Source: Kallotenue papyrolyticum
GTDB taxonomy: Bacteria > Chloroflexota > Chloroflexia > Chloroflexales > Kallotenuaceae
Reading direction: 5' to 3'
NCBI RefSeq assembly: GCF_000526415.1
Contig: NZ_JAGA01000002.1
Coordinates: 124,001 to 188,000, forward strand
DNA: 64,000 bases
Shown here piece by piece: positions 1 to 6,609 of this stretch. Made by a program: the position numbers and the translations under genes. Position 1 is the stretch's first letter. Each line of letters starts with the position of its first letter. The notes under the pieces were generated by a model. The model had not been told where the DNA came from, searched no databases, and was given only the letters and a program-made list of their open reading frames with translations.

Positions 1-393
1 GGATGGCAGCACGCGCCGTACCTCCTCCAGCGCCGCCTGCCAGCGCTCGACCAGATGAAACACATGCACGGCCACCACTGCCTCGAACGACTCAGCCGCG
101 AACGGCAGGCAGGCCATATCGGCCTGCACCAGATCGATGCGCTCGTTCGTCAGCTTGCGCCGCAACTCCTCCATCATCGCGCGCGACAGATCGATGCCGG
201 TGTAGCAATAGCGATTCTGTCGTACCAGCGGCAGCGCGATTCGCCCCGTGCCAACACCAAGCTCCAGCACGCGGCTGCCCGGCCTGAGGGGTGTGCCAGC
301 GCGCAATACGTCGGCCAGGGCAGCTTCGGCGGCGGGTGGCAGCCCACGCGTGCGATCGTAGAAGCTGACGGCCCGATCAAAAACAATGTTCAT
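1..393 (-). CDS. Class I SAM-dependent methyltransferase (partial)
   Basis: The frame starts at the ATG at 393 (MNIVFDRAVSFYDRTRG) and stays open to the window edge, so the C-terminus is missing. A glycine-rich motif I, VLELGVGTGRIALPL, at about residues 43-57 is the SAM-binding loop. GIDLSRAMMEELRRKL and DLVQADMACLPF follow as motifs II and III. This order is that of the Methyltransf_11/UbiE-like group acting on small molecules or lipids. A GAGGG stretch lies about 8 bases before the ATG. The substrate cannot be inferred from this fragment, and the neighbour at 888 is divergent and functionally unrelated. Confidence 0.85.
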   Translation of the reverse strand, partial: MNIVFDRAVSFYDRTRGLPPAAEAALADVLRAGTPLRPGSRVLELGVGTGRIALPLVRQNRYCYTGIDLSRAMMEELRRKLTNERIDLVQADMACLPFAAESFEAVVAVHVFHLVERWQAALEEVRRVLPS

Positions 394-887
394 CGATGCG
401 ACCCTCGCCTCACCGGCAACCGGCAGCCCGTGCCAGTATACCATACGCGTTGGTGCTATAATCGGCACACAGGTATGGTCGGAAGGCACGCCCCGGCATG
501 TCACGAAGCACCAAGCAATGCCTAGGGCAGGCGTCTCACAGTCGATCCGGCTCGTTCCCAGGGCCACCCGATCACTCGACGGATCGCCACGCGCCGGCGA
601 TCAACACGCATGCCGACCGGGATCGCTGCTGGGGCAACAGCGTCTGCGATGGTCCGCAGGCGATCTATCGCGCGCTGATCATCGCACACCGACGGCGCCG
701 TGAACGCATCCTTGCGCCTCAGGCGCGACACCGATCGGCAAGCACCGGTCGGGGATCCCCCGAAACAGGTGCTCGGCATCACGGTTCCGGCTGCGGACGA
801 GCGTGAGTCGTCGCGCGGCCATCACCGCCGCGCGATCGCAGCCATGGTGCGTTGGATCCACGACTCACAGCACGGAAGGAGCGAGAC
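394..887. other. Long intergenic region without a supported gene
   Basis: About 490 bases separate the divergent methyltransferase and carbonic anhydrase genes. Open frames exist on both strands, but their translations are arginine-rich and low in hydrophobic patterning, as expected for GC-rich shadow frames, and none has a convincing ribosome-binding site. The one clear signal is an extended -10 box at 454-462. A transcript from it would have a leader of roughly 415 bases before the carbonic anhydrase. I recognise no known RNA family in that leader. Confidence 0.5.
454..462 (+). promoter_or_regulatory. Candidate extended -10 promoter
   Basis: TGCTATAAT matches a TGn extended -10 followed by a perfect TATAAT at 457-462. 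No good -35 box lies 16-18 bases upstream. The same TGC-TATAAT form recurs in this window at 29598-29606 and 35905-35913, which supports it as a real promoter style here. It would drive rightward transcription toward the carbonic anhydrase gene. Confidence 0.35.
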
Positions 888-1403
888 ATGAGTCACTGGC
901 CCGACATCACCGACCGGTTGGTGATCGATCCCAGCGCCTACATCTCGCCGCACGCCTATGTGCGCGGGCATGTCACCATCGGCGCCGACTCCAGTGTCTG
1001 GCCGATGGCCGTCATTCGCGGCGACGAGGGCGAGATCCGCATCGGCGCGCGTACCAACGTGCAGGACGGCTGCGTGCTGCATGCCGATCCCGACGCCTAC
1101 CTAACGATTGGCGACGATGTGACGCTTGGCCACGGTGCGATCGTCCATGGCTGTACCATCGAGGATTTCGTGCTGATCGGCATGGGCGCAGTTGTGCTCA
1201 ACCACGCGCGCATCGGGACAGGATCGATCATCGGCGCGCGGGCGCTGGTGCCGGAAGGAATGGTCGTGCCGCCCGGCTCGCTGGTGCTGGGTGTGCCCGG
1301 TACGATCCGCCCACTACGGCCGGAACAGCGCGAGCGCATCGCGCGACCGGCGCGGAATTATGTGGCGCTAAAGGCGTTGTATCTGGAGCGGGGCGACTCA
1401 TAG
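888..1403 (+). CDS. Gamma-class carbonic anhydrase family protein
   Basis: A 171-residue left-handed beta-helix protein of the gamma carbonic anhydrase/PaaY/YrdA family, which hydrates CO2 or acts as a related acyltransferase-like hexapeptide protein in the cytoplasm. The hexapeptide periodicity is clear from about residue 10 to 150. Candidate zinc ligands sit in NVQDGCVLHADP and LGHGAIVHGCTI, the three-histidine pattern of the family. The ATG at 888 is preferred over an in-frame ATG at 852 because GGAAGGAGCG lies just before it. Length is normal for the short, single-domain members. The gene appears monocistronic. Confidence 0.9.
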   Translation: MSHWPDITDRLVIDPSAYISPHAYVRGHVTIGADSSVWPMAVIRGDEGEIRIGARTNVQDGCVLHADPDAYLTIGDDVTLGHGAIVHGCTIEDFVLIGMGAVVLNHARIGTGSIIGARALVPEGMVVPPGSLVLGVPGTIRPLRPEQRERIARPARNYVALKALYLERGDS

Positions 1404-1490
1404 CGGACAACCGCATGTTTGTAGCGCAGATATAGCGCATCACAACCATTACCGAAACATCCGCCGAAAGACAACCAAGGCGCCCCCTGC

Positions 1491-1652
1491 CTAAAGGCAC
1501 TGGTAAGTAACCATTAGCATTCCGTTACTGGAATTCGCGACACGCGAACGAAGTGTTATTGAAAGTGCAAGTGCAATTCCTGCAACTACCGTAGTAGCAA
1601 GGCTCACCAGCAGCGTGATCCCAAAGGGTGTATCTGTCCAGAAACTTTCCAT
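1491..1652 (-). CDS. Small membrane protein, 53 residues
   Basis: Begins MESFWTDTPFGITLLVSLAT and contains one hydrophobic span at about residues 11-35 followed by a short polar tail. The ATG at 1652 is supported by CAGGAGGT seven bases upstream, one of the best ribosome-binding sites in this region; a longer in-frame start at 1679 lacks one. No family is recognised. It lies downstream of, and in the same direction as, the TPR gene at 2052-2522. It may be the counterpart of the other tiny membrane protein at 5793-5921, although the two sequences are not obviously similar. Confidence 0.6.
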   Translation of the reverse strand: MESFWTDTPFGITLLVSLATTVVAGIALALSITLRSRVANSSNGMLMVTYQCL

Positions 1653-1766
1653 GCCGGTGACCTCCTGGATGCATAGCATCGGCGAGGATGGTAACGATAC
1701 GAGCCATCCTCCCCCTGAAAGCTTACCCTACAGCGGTGGTCGTATTGATTGCGCCGTTGCGCAGAT

Positions 1767-1796
1767 CGAAGGGGCGGATGGCCATCCGCCCCTTCG
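1767..1796. terminator. Perfect 30-bp palindrome, terminator-like
   Basis: Arms CGAAGGGGCGGATGG (1767-1781) and its exact reverse complement (1782-1796) meet without a spacer. In RNA this would form a very stable hairpin. It lies between the leftward TPR gene (ends 2052) and the leftward small gene (starts 1652). No T-tract follows on either strand, so intrinsic termination is not proven; it could be a dispersed palindromic repeat or a protein-binding site. Confidence 0.45.
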
Positions 1797-1975
1797 GGTC
1801 CAATAATTATGCCCACCGCTGCAAGACCCAATTGAAACAATTGATAGCGGGCGATAAGCTATTGCGCGTTGACCACGACATGGCTTGCCTGAAGTACACC
1901 GTTGTCAACCGCAGGCCCATCCTGCGCGTATGCTGATGCTGCACTTGGCAGAACCGCCAGGGTGGAAGGATAATC

Positions 1976-1995
1976 ATCATACGCTATCGTATGAT
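1976..1995. repeat. 8-4-8 inverted repeat
   Basis: ATCATACG, four bases, then CGTATGAT, a perfect inverted repeat in AT-rich sequence just past the 3' end of the leftward TPR gene. It could be an operator or a weak hairpin. No recognised regulator motif. Confidence 0.35.
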
Positions 1996-2051
1996 ATGCG
2001 CCTGGGGTTTGTGGATCATGCCGCAATGTGCTGAGATGAAGAGATCATCGC

Positions 2052-2522
2052 TTATTGCTCAGCGAGTTGTGCGCGGATTGCCTGGACCTTCTGTCCAATC
2101 TCCCGGCGCTCGCGCGCGCGGCGCTCCGTCGGCATATCGGCAATCCACGCAAGGAAGCGTTCATAGTCGGCCAACGCCTCAGGTAGTTTGCCCCACTGCT
2201 CGTAGGCAATCGCGCGGTTCTTCAAGGCGTCGGCTGACTGGGGCTGGAGACGCATCGCAGTCGTGAGATCCTGCACAGCCTGGTCATACATGCCAACATC
2301 CTTGTAGCATAGGCCACGGTTTATGTACTGGGTGGCGTCCGACGGTGCACGCTGAATGGCGCGCGTCGTCTCATGGATGCAGCGCCAAGTTTGGGCGTTG
2401 GCAGCGTCCTGGGTGCGCTGAGACTGCGACAGGATCAGCCAAGCGCCGACAACCAGCAATAGCAAAAGGGCCAGTAGGGCCAACGCAGCGGCTCCGCTGA
2501 GAAGACGCGTACTGCATACCAT
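2052..2522 (-). CDS. Membrane-anchored TPR protein
   Basis: Starting at the ATG at 2522 (MVCSTRLLSGAA) the protein has 156 residues. An N-terminal hydrophobic anchor at about residues 8-32 is followed by tetratricopeptide repeats: TQYINRGLCYKDVGMYDQAV, then ADALKNRAIAYEQWGKLPEA. A basic helix (ERREIGQKVQAIRAQL) ends the protein. AAGGAGCAGGAG precedes this ATG; a longer frame to a TTG at 2666 has no ribosome-binding site. TPRs mediate protein contacts. It is a paralogue of the interrupted TPR gene at 5786: the second repeat and the C-terminal helix align. It follows the broken secreted-protein gene 2697-3168 on the same strand. Confidence 0.8.
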   Translation of the reverse strand: MVCSTRLLSGAAALALLALLLLLVVGAWLILSQSQRTQDAANAQTWRCIHETTRAIQRAPSDATQYINRGLCYKDVGMYDQAVQDLTTAMRLQPQSADALKNRAIAYEQWGKLPEALADYERFLAWIADMPTERRARERREIGQKVQAIRAQLAEQ

Positions 2523-2696
2523 CTCCTGCTCCTTCGTTTCCTCCGACATCAACCAGGCGGCTATGTCCGTTGCCACAGCGTTGCTCTGCCTAGACGGCAG
2601 CTCGACGGATAGCAGCCAGGATCCTTGGAGCGCTATGCGCTGAGTTCGAGCATCAAACACGCTCAACCAACCGCATTCGAGCAGCGCAAATCGATA

Positions 2697-3168
2697 CTAC
2701 TCAATCCACCGCTGGCCGCGAATCTTATAATACTCTGGCGGATATTCGGCTGGTACTCCGCAGATACGCGACTCATCAATATACAGGTAGTAGTTGTAGC
2801 CCGCGGGCCATAGCCGCGGCAGAGCTGAAGTGTAATTGTGATCCTTATTGTACTCCCACCAACTACCCCACGCGTCCCGCTCATAGGCCGTGCGGTTTAT
2901 AACGCCCGAAGGTACATTGAATAGGACGTAGTTATCGGCCCAAACGCCTTCCCCAAGCTGGCGCGGGCAGATCCAGCCATACTGCCAGCCTTGAGGCTGT
3001 CCATTGATGATTTAAAAGTGTCCTTTGAACCTGGCCCTTCCACTCCATCCAAGTCCAGGTGTCTGGCTGAGGGTCTTGTGCCTTCGTGATCGCAGGGCTA
3101 CCAGTAATACCACCTAGAGTAATCGCCAGTAGCAAGTATAGGGTAAACCACTTGGCTCTGCTCATCAT
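2697..3168 (-). pseudogene. Frameshifted secreted Tyr/Trp-rich protein (paralogue of 3203-3760)
   Basis: From the ATG at 3168 (GGAGG five bases upstream) the frame encodes a Sec signal peptide, MMSRAKWFTLYLLLAITLGG, cleaved near AQDPQPD, then DTWTWMEWKGQ. That frame runs out at a stop near 2938. Around 3015, near the run CTTTTAAAT, homology jumps by one base into another frame. That frame reads VWADNYVLFNVPSGVINRTA, later PAGYNYYLYIDE, and ends KIRGQRWIE at 2697. The same order of motifs occurs in the intact neighbour (PTGVINRSV, PAGYNYYIQ, KIRGQHWVD). It is either a pseudogene or a sequencing error; programmed +1 frameshifting is less likely. Confidence 0.75.
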
Positions 3169-3202
3169 AGAAACCTCCCTTCTGTTGAAGAACATGAGTT
3201 CA

Positions 3203-3760
3203 CTAGTCGACCCAGTGTTGGCCCCGAATCTTCAGATCGCCGGGAGGCGGATTGTAGTTGCCGAAGCAGTAATCGCGCTCGGGGACTTGGATGTAGTAGT
3301 TGTAGCCCGCCGGTTTCGTCCATCCAGTATCAGAAGCGTAGTAGTGATTATAGGATGCAGGCACCCATTGGCCATAGTAGTCGCGCATATAAACCGAGCG
3401 GTTGATGACACCGGTAGGCAGGGCAAGCCAGACCGCGTTTTCAACGTCAATCACCCACTTGCTGCCGTCCTGTTCGTTGTAGTGATATCGGCAGGCCCAG
3501 CCTGGCATATTCGGCTTAACCGAGCCATCACTGAGTGAGTCATTATGCATCTTTGCTTGGCCGTACCAATCTGCCCAAACCCAGTAATCCGGTGTAATTT
3601 CCCCGTCTCCGCTGCCTCCGCGCAGCGTTGATACAGTGTTATGCTGTCTAGTCGGTAGATTAAGCTGCTGGCGGATAGCTTTAGCTTTCTCGATCACACG
3701 GGTGCGTGCCTCGAACTGGCGACCACCTTGTGCGTGGTTTGTCAGTGTGACACTCTGCAC
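3203..3760 (-). CDS. TPR C-terminal helix plus Tyr/Trp-rich domain; 5' end removed by transposon insertion
   Basis: The open frame starts at a GTG at 3760, right at the transposon end. Its first 35 residues include RQFEARTRVIEKAKAIRQQL, which matches the C-terminal helix of the TPR paralogue at 2052-2522. The missing N-terminus lies at 5436-5786 beyond the transposon. The rest (DYWVWADWYGQ, PTGVINRSVYMRDYYGQWVP, PAGYNYYIQVPERDYCFG, KIRGQHWVD) is rich in Tyr, Trp and Asn and matches the secreted paralogue at 2697-3168. This copy has no signal peptide. No known domain is recognised. Whether TPR and aromatic domain were one protein before insertion is suggested by the continuous frame but not proven. 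Confidence 0.65.
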   Translation of the reverse strand: MQSVTLTNHAQGGRQFEARTRVIEKAKAIRQQLNLPTRQHNTVSTLRGGSGDGEITPDYWVWADWYGQAKMHNDSLSDGSVKPNMPGWACRYHYNEQDGSKWVIDVENAVWLALPTGVINRSVYMRDYYGQWVPASYNHYYASDTGWTKPAGYNYYIQVPERDYCFGNYNPPPGDLKIRGQHWVD

Positions 3761-3763
3761 GGT

Positions 3764-4906
3764 CTAAAGACCGGCAGCTTCTTGGGGCAACACACCTAAC
3801 GGCGTGCTTATGCCCCAACGGAGTTGTCCACCCCGTTTCAAGATATTGATCGCCGCGTTGTGGTCCCTGTCTAACGACAGACCGCACCCGCACACGATCC
3901 ACCGATCTTTGAGGGTGAGGTTCTCAAACACGTGTCCGCACCCTGAACAGGTCTTGGAGGTATAGGCGGGATCAACTTCAACCACCACACGCGCAGCCTC
4001 CGCCGCTTTCGCGTGTAATCGTGCAACGAAGTAGCCCCACCCTGCATCCAAGATGCTTTTCGCAAGGTGACGGTTGTTGACCATATTGGTGATCCGCAGG
4101 TTTTCAACCGCGATGCGGTCGTACTGCTGGATCAGCGCGTTGGCAAGTTTGTTGAGGAAGTCTTTACGTTGGTTTGCTATGCGTTCGTGTTGCCGCTGCA
4201 ACTGGACAACCGCTTTGCGACGGTTCTTGCCGCCCTTTGTCCGCCGCGCTACCCGCCGCTGCAACACCCGTAGCTTGCGCTGTTCGCGCTTGTACCAGTG
4301 TTGCGGCGGCACGCTTGCACCGTCTGAGGTGGTTATCAAACTGGCAATGCCGACATCAACCCCAACGTCGCGTCCTGTGGGCGCAAGCGGTTGTGGTGTG
4401 TATTCCACGCTAAAACAGGCATACCAGCCGCTTGCTTTCTTGATCAACCTGAGTGTTTTGATCGTGCCTTCAAGCGGACGATGCCAGCGCACGGCGATCC
4501 GCCCGATGCCCGACACGCGCAAGCGCCGCCCGTCGATCTTGAAACCGTTGCCGTACTCCTTGAAGCCGAAGCTATCAAAACGGTTACGCCCACGAAAACG
4601 CGGGTATCCAGCCTTTTGGCCTGACTTCACGCGGCGAAAGAAGGCTTGGAAGGCGTTGTCCAGATCGGCAACCACCACTTGTAAAACGTGGCTGTGGACG
4701 TCTGCCGCCCACGGATTTGATGCCTTGTGGTCTTTGACGCGCCGTAGCTGTTCGTACTTGCCGATCGTTTCCTTGCGTTCTTCATACGCCGTTTTCCGTT
4801 CTGCCAGCAGATCGTTATACCAGCGGCGACACGTTTCGCGTGTTGCCTCCAGTTTTCGTTCTTGCACTTTGGACGGATATAGGCGGTAGCAGAACGTTTT
4901 TAGCAC
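3764..4906 (-). CDS. tnpB: TnpB (RNA-guided nuclease of IS605 family)
   Basis: 380 residues, GTG start at 4906, two bases past the tnpA stop. The RuvC-like site is complete: D184 in VGVDVGIASL, E268 in IAVENLR, and the third aspartate in LDRDHNAAINIL near 346-348. A zinc ribbon has C320 and C323 (CSGCG) and then C339 and C341 (CGCG), so the second knuckle is C-x-C instead of the usual C-x-x-C. TnpB proteins use an RNA made from the right end of the element to cut DNA next to a short motif. Length is normal. With TnpA inactive, this copy may survive only through TnpB activity or be supplied in trans. Confidence 0.93.
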   Translation of the reverse strand: MLKTFCYRLYPSKVQERKLEATRETCRRWYNDLLAERKTAYEERKETIGKYEQLRRVKDHKASNPWAADVHSHVLQVVVADLDNAFQAFFRRVKSGQKAGYPRFRGRNRFDSFGFKEYGNGFKIDGRRLRVSGIGRIAVRWHRPLEGTIKTLRLIKKASGWYACFSVEYTPQPLAPTGRDVGVDVGIASLITTSDGASVPPQHWYKREQRKLRVLQRRVARRTKGGKNRRKAVVQLQRQHERIANQRKDFLNKLANALIQQYDRIAVENLRITNMVNNRHLAKSILDAGWGYFVARLHAKAAEAARVVVEVDPAYTSKTCSGCGHVFENLTLKDRWIVCGCGLSLDRDHNAAINILKRGGQLRWGISTPLGVLPQEAAGL

Positions 4907-4908
4907 GG

Positions 4909-5268
4909 TTATGTACCTTTTTGAGCTTCGATGTAGGCGCGAATAGTTGCCTCACTGACATTGCCAGCCGTTGACGCAAAGTATGAACGCGTCCACAGTG
5001 ACGGTAATTTATTGAGAATGTTCGGATATATCCGCCGTCATTCGTGGGAAGTATAGCCTTTGATCGCGCCAACAACATCCGCCGCCGCGTTGGTTGGAAA
5101 GACGCGCACGAACAAATGAACGTGATCCGGCTGAATGGCAAGTTCCAGAATATCCCAACCCCGTTGGGCGCACGTGTCCTCAATCAACTGGGGCAAGGTC
5201 GTAGCGACTGGTTCTACCAAAATCCGCTTACGCCGCTTAGGACACCAGATCAGGTGGTACACAATCAA
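4909..5268 (-). pseudogene. tnpA: IS200-type Y1 transposase TnpA with in-frame stop
   Basis: The N-terminal part reads VYHLIWCPKRRKRIL and keeps the HUH motif (QPDHVHLFVRV). After GYTSHE an in-frame TGA (5038-5040) interrupts the gene. The same frame then continues RRIYPNILNKLPSLWTRSYF and NVSEATIRAYIEAQKGT to a stop at 4909-4911. The lost C-terminal helix (IRAYIEAQ) should carry the catalytic tyrosine. The normal family start (MEYQRDEHRV) is represented by ATA instead of ATG, so the first usable start is a TTG at 5268. The protein is very probably inactive. Confidence 0.85.
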
Positions 5269-5297
5269 GTGGACACGATGTTCGTCGCGTTGGTACT

Positions 5298-5786
5298 CTA
5301 TGGTGTTGTATTATACATCACAGCGACAATACAATCAACACTTGTACCAAGACAGCGGCTAAAGCCAGGTCGGGAAGCCGCGCCTAACCGCTGCCCCTCA
5401 AGGGGCGCGGCTTGCGGCGGGCTATTTTCTGTCAGAAAGTGCTCGTAGTCCGCCAGTGCTCTCTCGAGGTCACCACGGCGCTCATAGGCGATGGCTCTGT
5501 TTTTGATGAAATCAGGTGCCTCAGGAGCAATACTGATTGCTGCAGTGTAATCCGCAATGGCTTTATCTTCATCGCCTAACTGATGAAAGATGAGACCGCG
5601 AGCGGCATACAACTCCGGTCTATTCGCCATTATCTGTAGTGCCTTGGAATAGAGATCGAGCGCCTCTAGCAGGAGCTTTTCACGGAGCGGTGGGTCTATT
5701 TGCTCCATGGCTTCATGCCAGCGATGATCCGCGAGAACAGCCCAATCCACCAACTCCACCACGTGTGCCTGCTCCCTGGTTTGCAT
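5298..5786 (-). CDS. TPR protein, N-terminal part, interrupted by transposon
   Basis: ATG at 5786, seven bases past the stop of the tiny gene at 5793-5921, so the two are probably cotranscribed. No signal peptide. TPR helices include PELYAARGLIFHQLGDEDKA and FIKNRAIAYERRGDLERA. Up to YEHFLT (about residue 118) it aligns with the paralogue at 2052-2522. After that the sequence (SPPQAAPLEGQRLG to the stop at 5298) is read from inside the transposon left end and has no counterpart. The native C-terminus is at 3740-3690. The truncated product may still be made. Confidence 0.8.
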   Translation of the reverse strand: MQTREQAHVVELVDWAVLADHRWHEAMEQIDPPLREKLLLEALDLYSKALQIMANRPELYAARGLIFHQLGDEDKAIADYTAAISIAPEAPDFIKNRAIAYERRGDLERALADYEHFLTENSPPQAAPLEGQRLGAASRPGFSRCLGTSVDCIVAVMYNTTP

Positions 5787-5792
5787 ATTTAC

Positions 5793-5921
5793 TTACGGCT
5801 TCTCAGGTCTTGCCTGCACATGGCGCGTGAAGAGCGGACCGAGACACATGACGACGAGGCCGAGGAGGACCATGAACTGCCCAAAGCTGCGAACGAATGT
5901 GGTTGATTGGAAGGGGTTCAT
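5793..5921 (-). CDS. Tiny membrane protein, 42 residues
   Basis: ATG at 5921 with AAAGGAGAAAGGC directly upstream, an excellent ribosome-binding site. The product starts MNPFQSTTFVRSFGQF, then has one hydrophobic stretch (MVLLGLVVMCLGPLF, about residues 17-31), and ends with a short basic tail. It is too short for most gene finders. It sits six bases upstream of the TPR start and is likely the first gene of that operon. No family is recognised. A single-pass peptide next to a TPR gene could be a membrane anchor or partner; this is inference. Confidence 0.65.
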   Translation of the reverse strand: MNPFQSTTFVRSFGQFMVLLGLVVMCLGPLFTRHVQARPEKP

Positions 5922-5967
5922 GCCTTTCTCCTTTACTCATGACTACCTGAGTTTTGAGAGTAAGCGA

Positions 5968-5995
5968 ATACCTCCATCCTCAATCGGAGGTGTTA
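5968..5995. repeat. Inverted repeat in the leader of the tiny membrane protein operon
   Basis: On the minus strand AACACCTCC is followed ten bases later by GGAGGTATT, a nearly perfect inverted repeat 50-75 bases before the ATG at 5921. It could be an operator or a leader hairpin. The surrounding 5922-6131 stretch is AT-rich and contains no other supported gene. Confidence 0.3.
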
Positions 5996-6131
5996 TCTTC
6001 AGACGTTTCTACCTTACCGGATTACACCTACCATCCATAAGGTTAAATTTTACAAATTGATCGAGCAATTGGCACAAACGGCCGGGATTTATTCCCGACT
6101 CGTCCACTCGCGCTATGATCCTCCGCGCCTG

Positions 6132-6569
6132 CTAATCCAGCAGATCCAGCCGGCCCCAGTAGTAGAACGCCGCTGTCATCCGATCCCGCAGCTGGAGTTT
6201 CTCTTCGATGGTTGCCACAGTGTTGCAGATCGTTTTGGGCGAGACGCCACGGTGGGCTGCGATCCGTTCGTTCGTCCAGCCACGCGCGACCAGGCGCAAC
6301 ACCTCACGCTCGGTTCTGGTCAGCTTCGTTCTATCTGGGGGAATCACTCGATAATGCTCACCACGCGCCGCGCGCATGATGGCAACGTCCACTTCCGCGT
6401 ATAGCGCATGGCCGACGATCAACACGGCCGGGGTTAGCTCCCACAGATCTTCCCAGTATTCGGGGACATGGTTACTCGTCGTTACGATCACGCGCAGGTT
6501 ACGCCGATCAAGCCGTTCGAGCTGGCGCAGCGCAAAGCCCTGCGGCGCATCAACGAGGAGCATAATCAC
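6132..6569 (-). CDS. LuxR/NarL-type HTH regulator with degenerate receiver (5' frame broken)
   Basis: The C-terminal half is a GerE-type helix-turn-helix: LTRTEREVLRLVARGWTNER, then IAAHRGVSPKTICNTVATIE. The N-terminal half (VIMLLVDAPQGFALRQLERL, VIVTTSNHVP, AVLIVGH) follows a CheY-like strand/helix order but lacks the acidic pocket typical of phosphorylated receivers. The GTG at 6569 has no ribosome-binding site. The same frame extends upstream through IESLALRGFRCDPSA without a start, where a one-base shift joins it to the frame starting ATG 6717. The real gene is probably 6132-6717 with a frameshift. It may have controlled the accessory cluster just downstream on the same strand. Confidence 0.7.
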   Translation of the reverse strand: MIMLLVDAPQGFALRQLERLDRRNLRVIVTTSNHVPEYWEDLWELTPAVLIVGHALYAEVDVAIMRAARGEHYRVIPPDRTKLTRTEREVLRLVARGWTNERIAAHRGVSPKTICNTVATIEEKLQLRDRMTAAFYYWGRLDLLD

Positions 6570-6609
6570 GGCGGAGGGATCGCACCGAAAGCCACGTAGC
6601 GCCAGCGAC

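Larger units (their letters stand above)
1653..2051. other. Intergenic region with two palindromes and a coding remnant
   Basis: This 400-base stretch between two leftward genes is visibly less GC-rich than the flanking chromosome. It holds a perfect 30-bp palindrome (1767-1796) and an 8-4-8 inverted repeat (1976-1995). On the minus strand between them, one frame reads LAVLPSAASAYAQDGPAVDN and then stops soon after. That resembles the end of a Sec signal peptide with an AYA-QD cleavage site, but no start codon precedes it. I read it as a decayed gene for a small secreted protein. This is weak evidence. Confidence 0.3.
3746..5429 (-). mobile_element. IS200/IS605-family insertion sequence (tnpA broken, tnpB intact)
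   Basis: About 1.7 kb containing tnpA then tnpB on the minus strand, as in the IS605 group. Both edges abut TGTCAG (3740-3745 and 5430-5435). Hairpins lie near each end: arms 5375-5384/5404-5413 and GGCTAAAGCC at 5357-5366 on the left, and CGGTC-TAAA-GACCG at 3760-3773 on the right. The left and right inner hairpins share CTAAAG. Subterminal hairpins are what the Y1 transposase of this family recognises. Exact ends are uncertain by a few bases. It interrupts a TPR gene (see 3203-3760 and 5298-5786). Confidence 0.8.

Noticed and set aside
498-806. Plus-strand frame upstream of the carbonic anhydrase
   Set aside because: Arg/His/Ser-rich composition, no ribosome-binding site and no recognisable motif.
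2930-3040. Programmed -1 frameshifting at T-TTA-AAT
   Set aside because: The downstream homologous frame requires a +1 change, not -1.
4074-4889. Plus-strand frame antisense to tnpB
   Set aside because: Shadow of tnpB, whose motifs are complete on the other strand.
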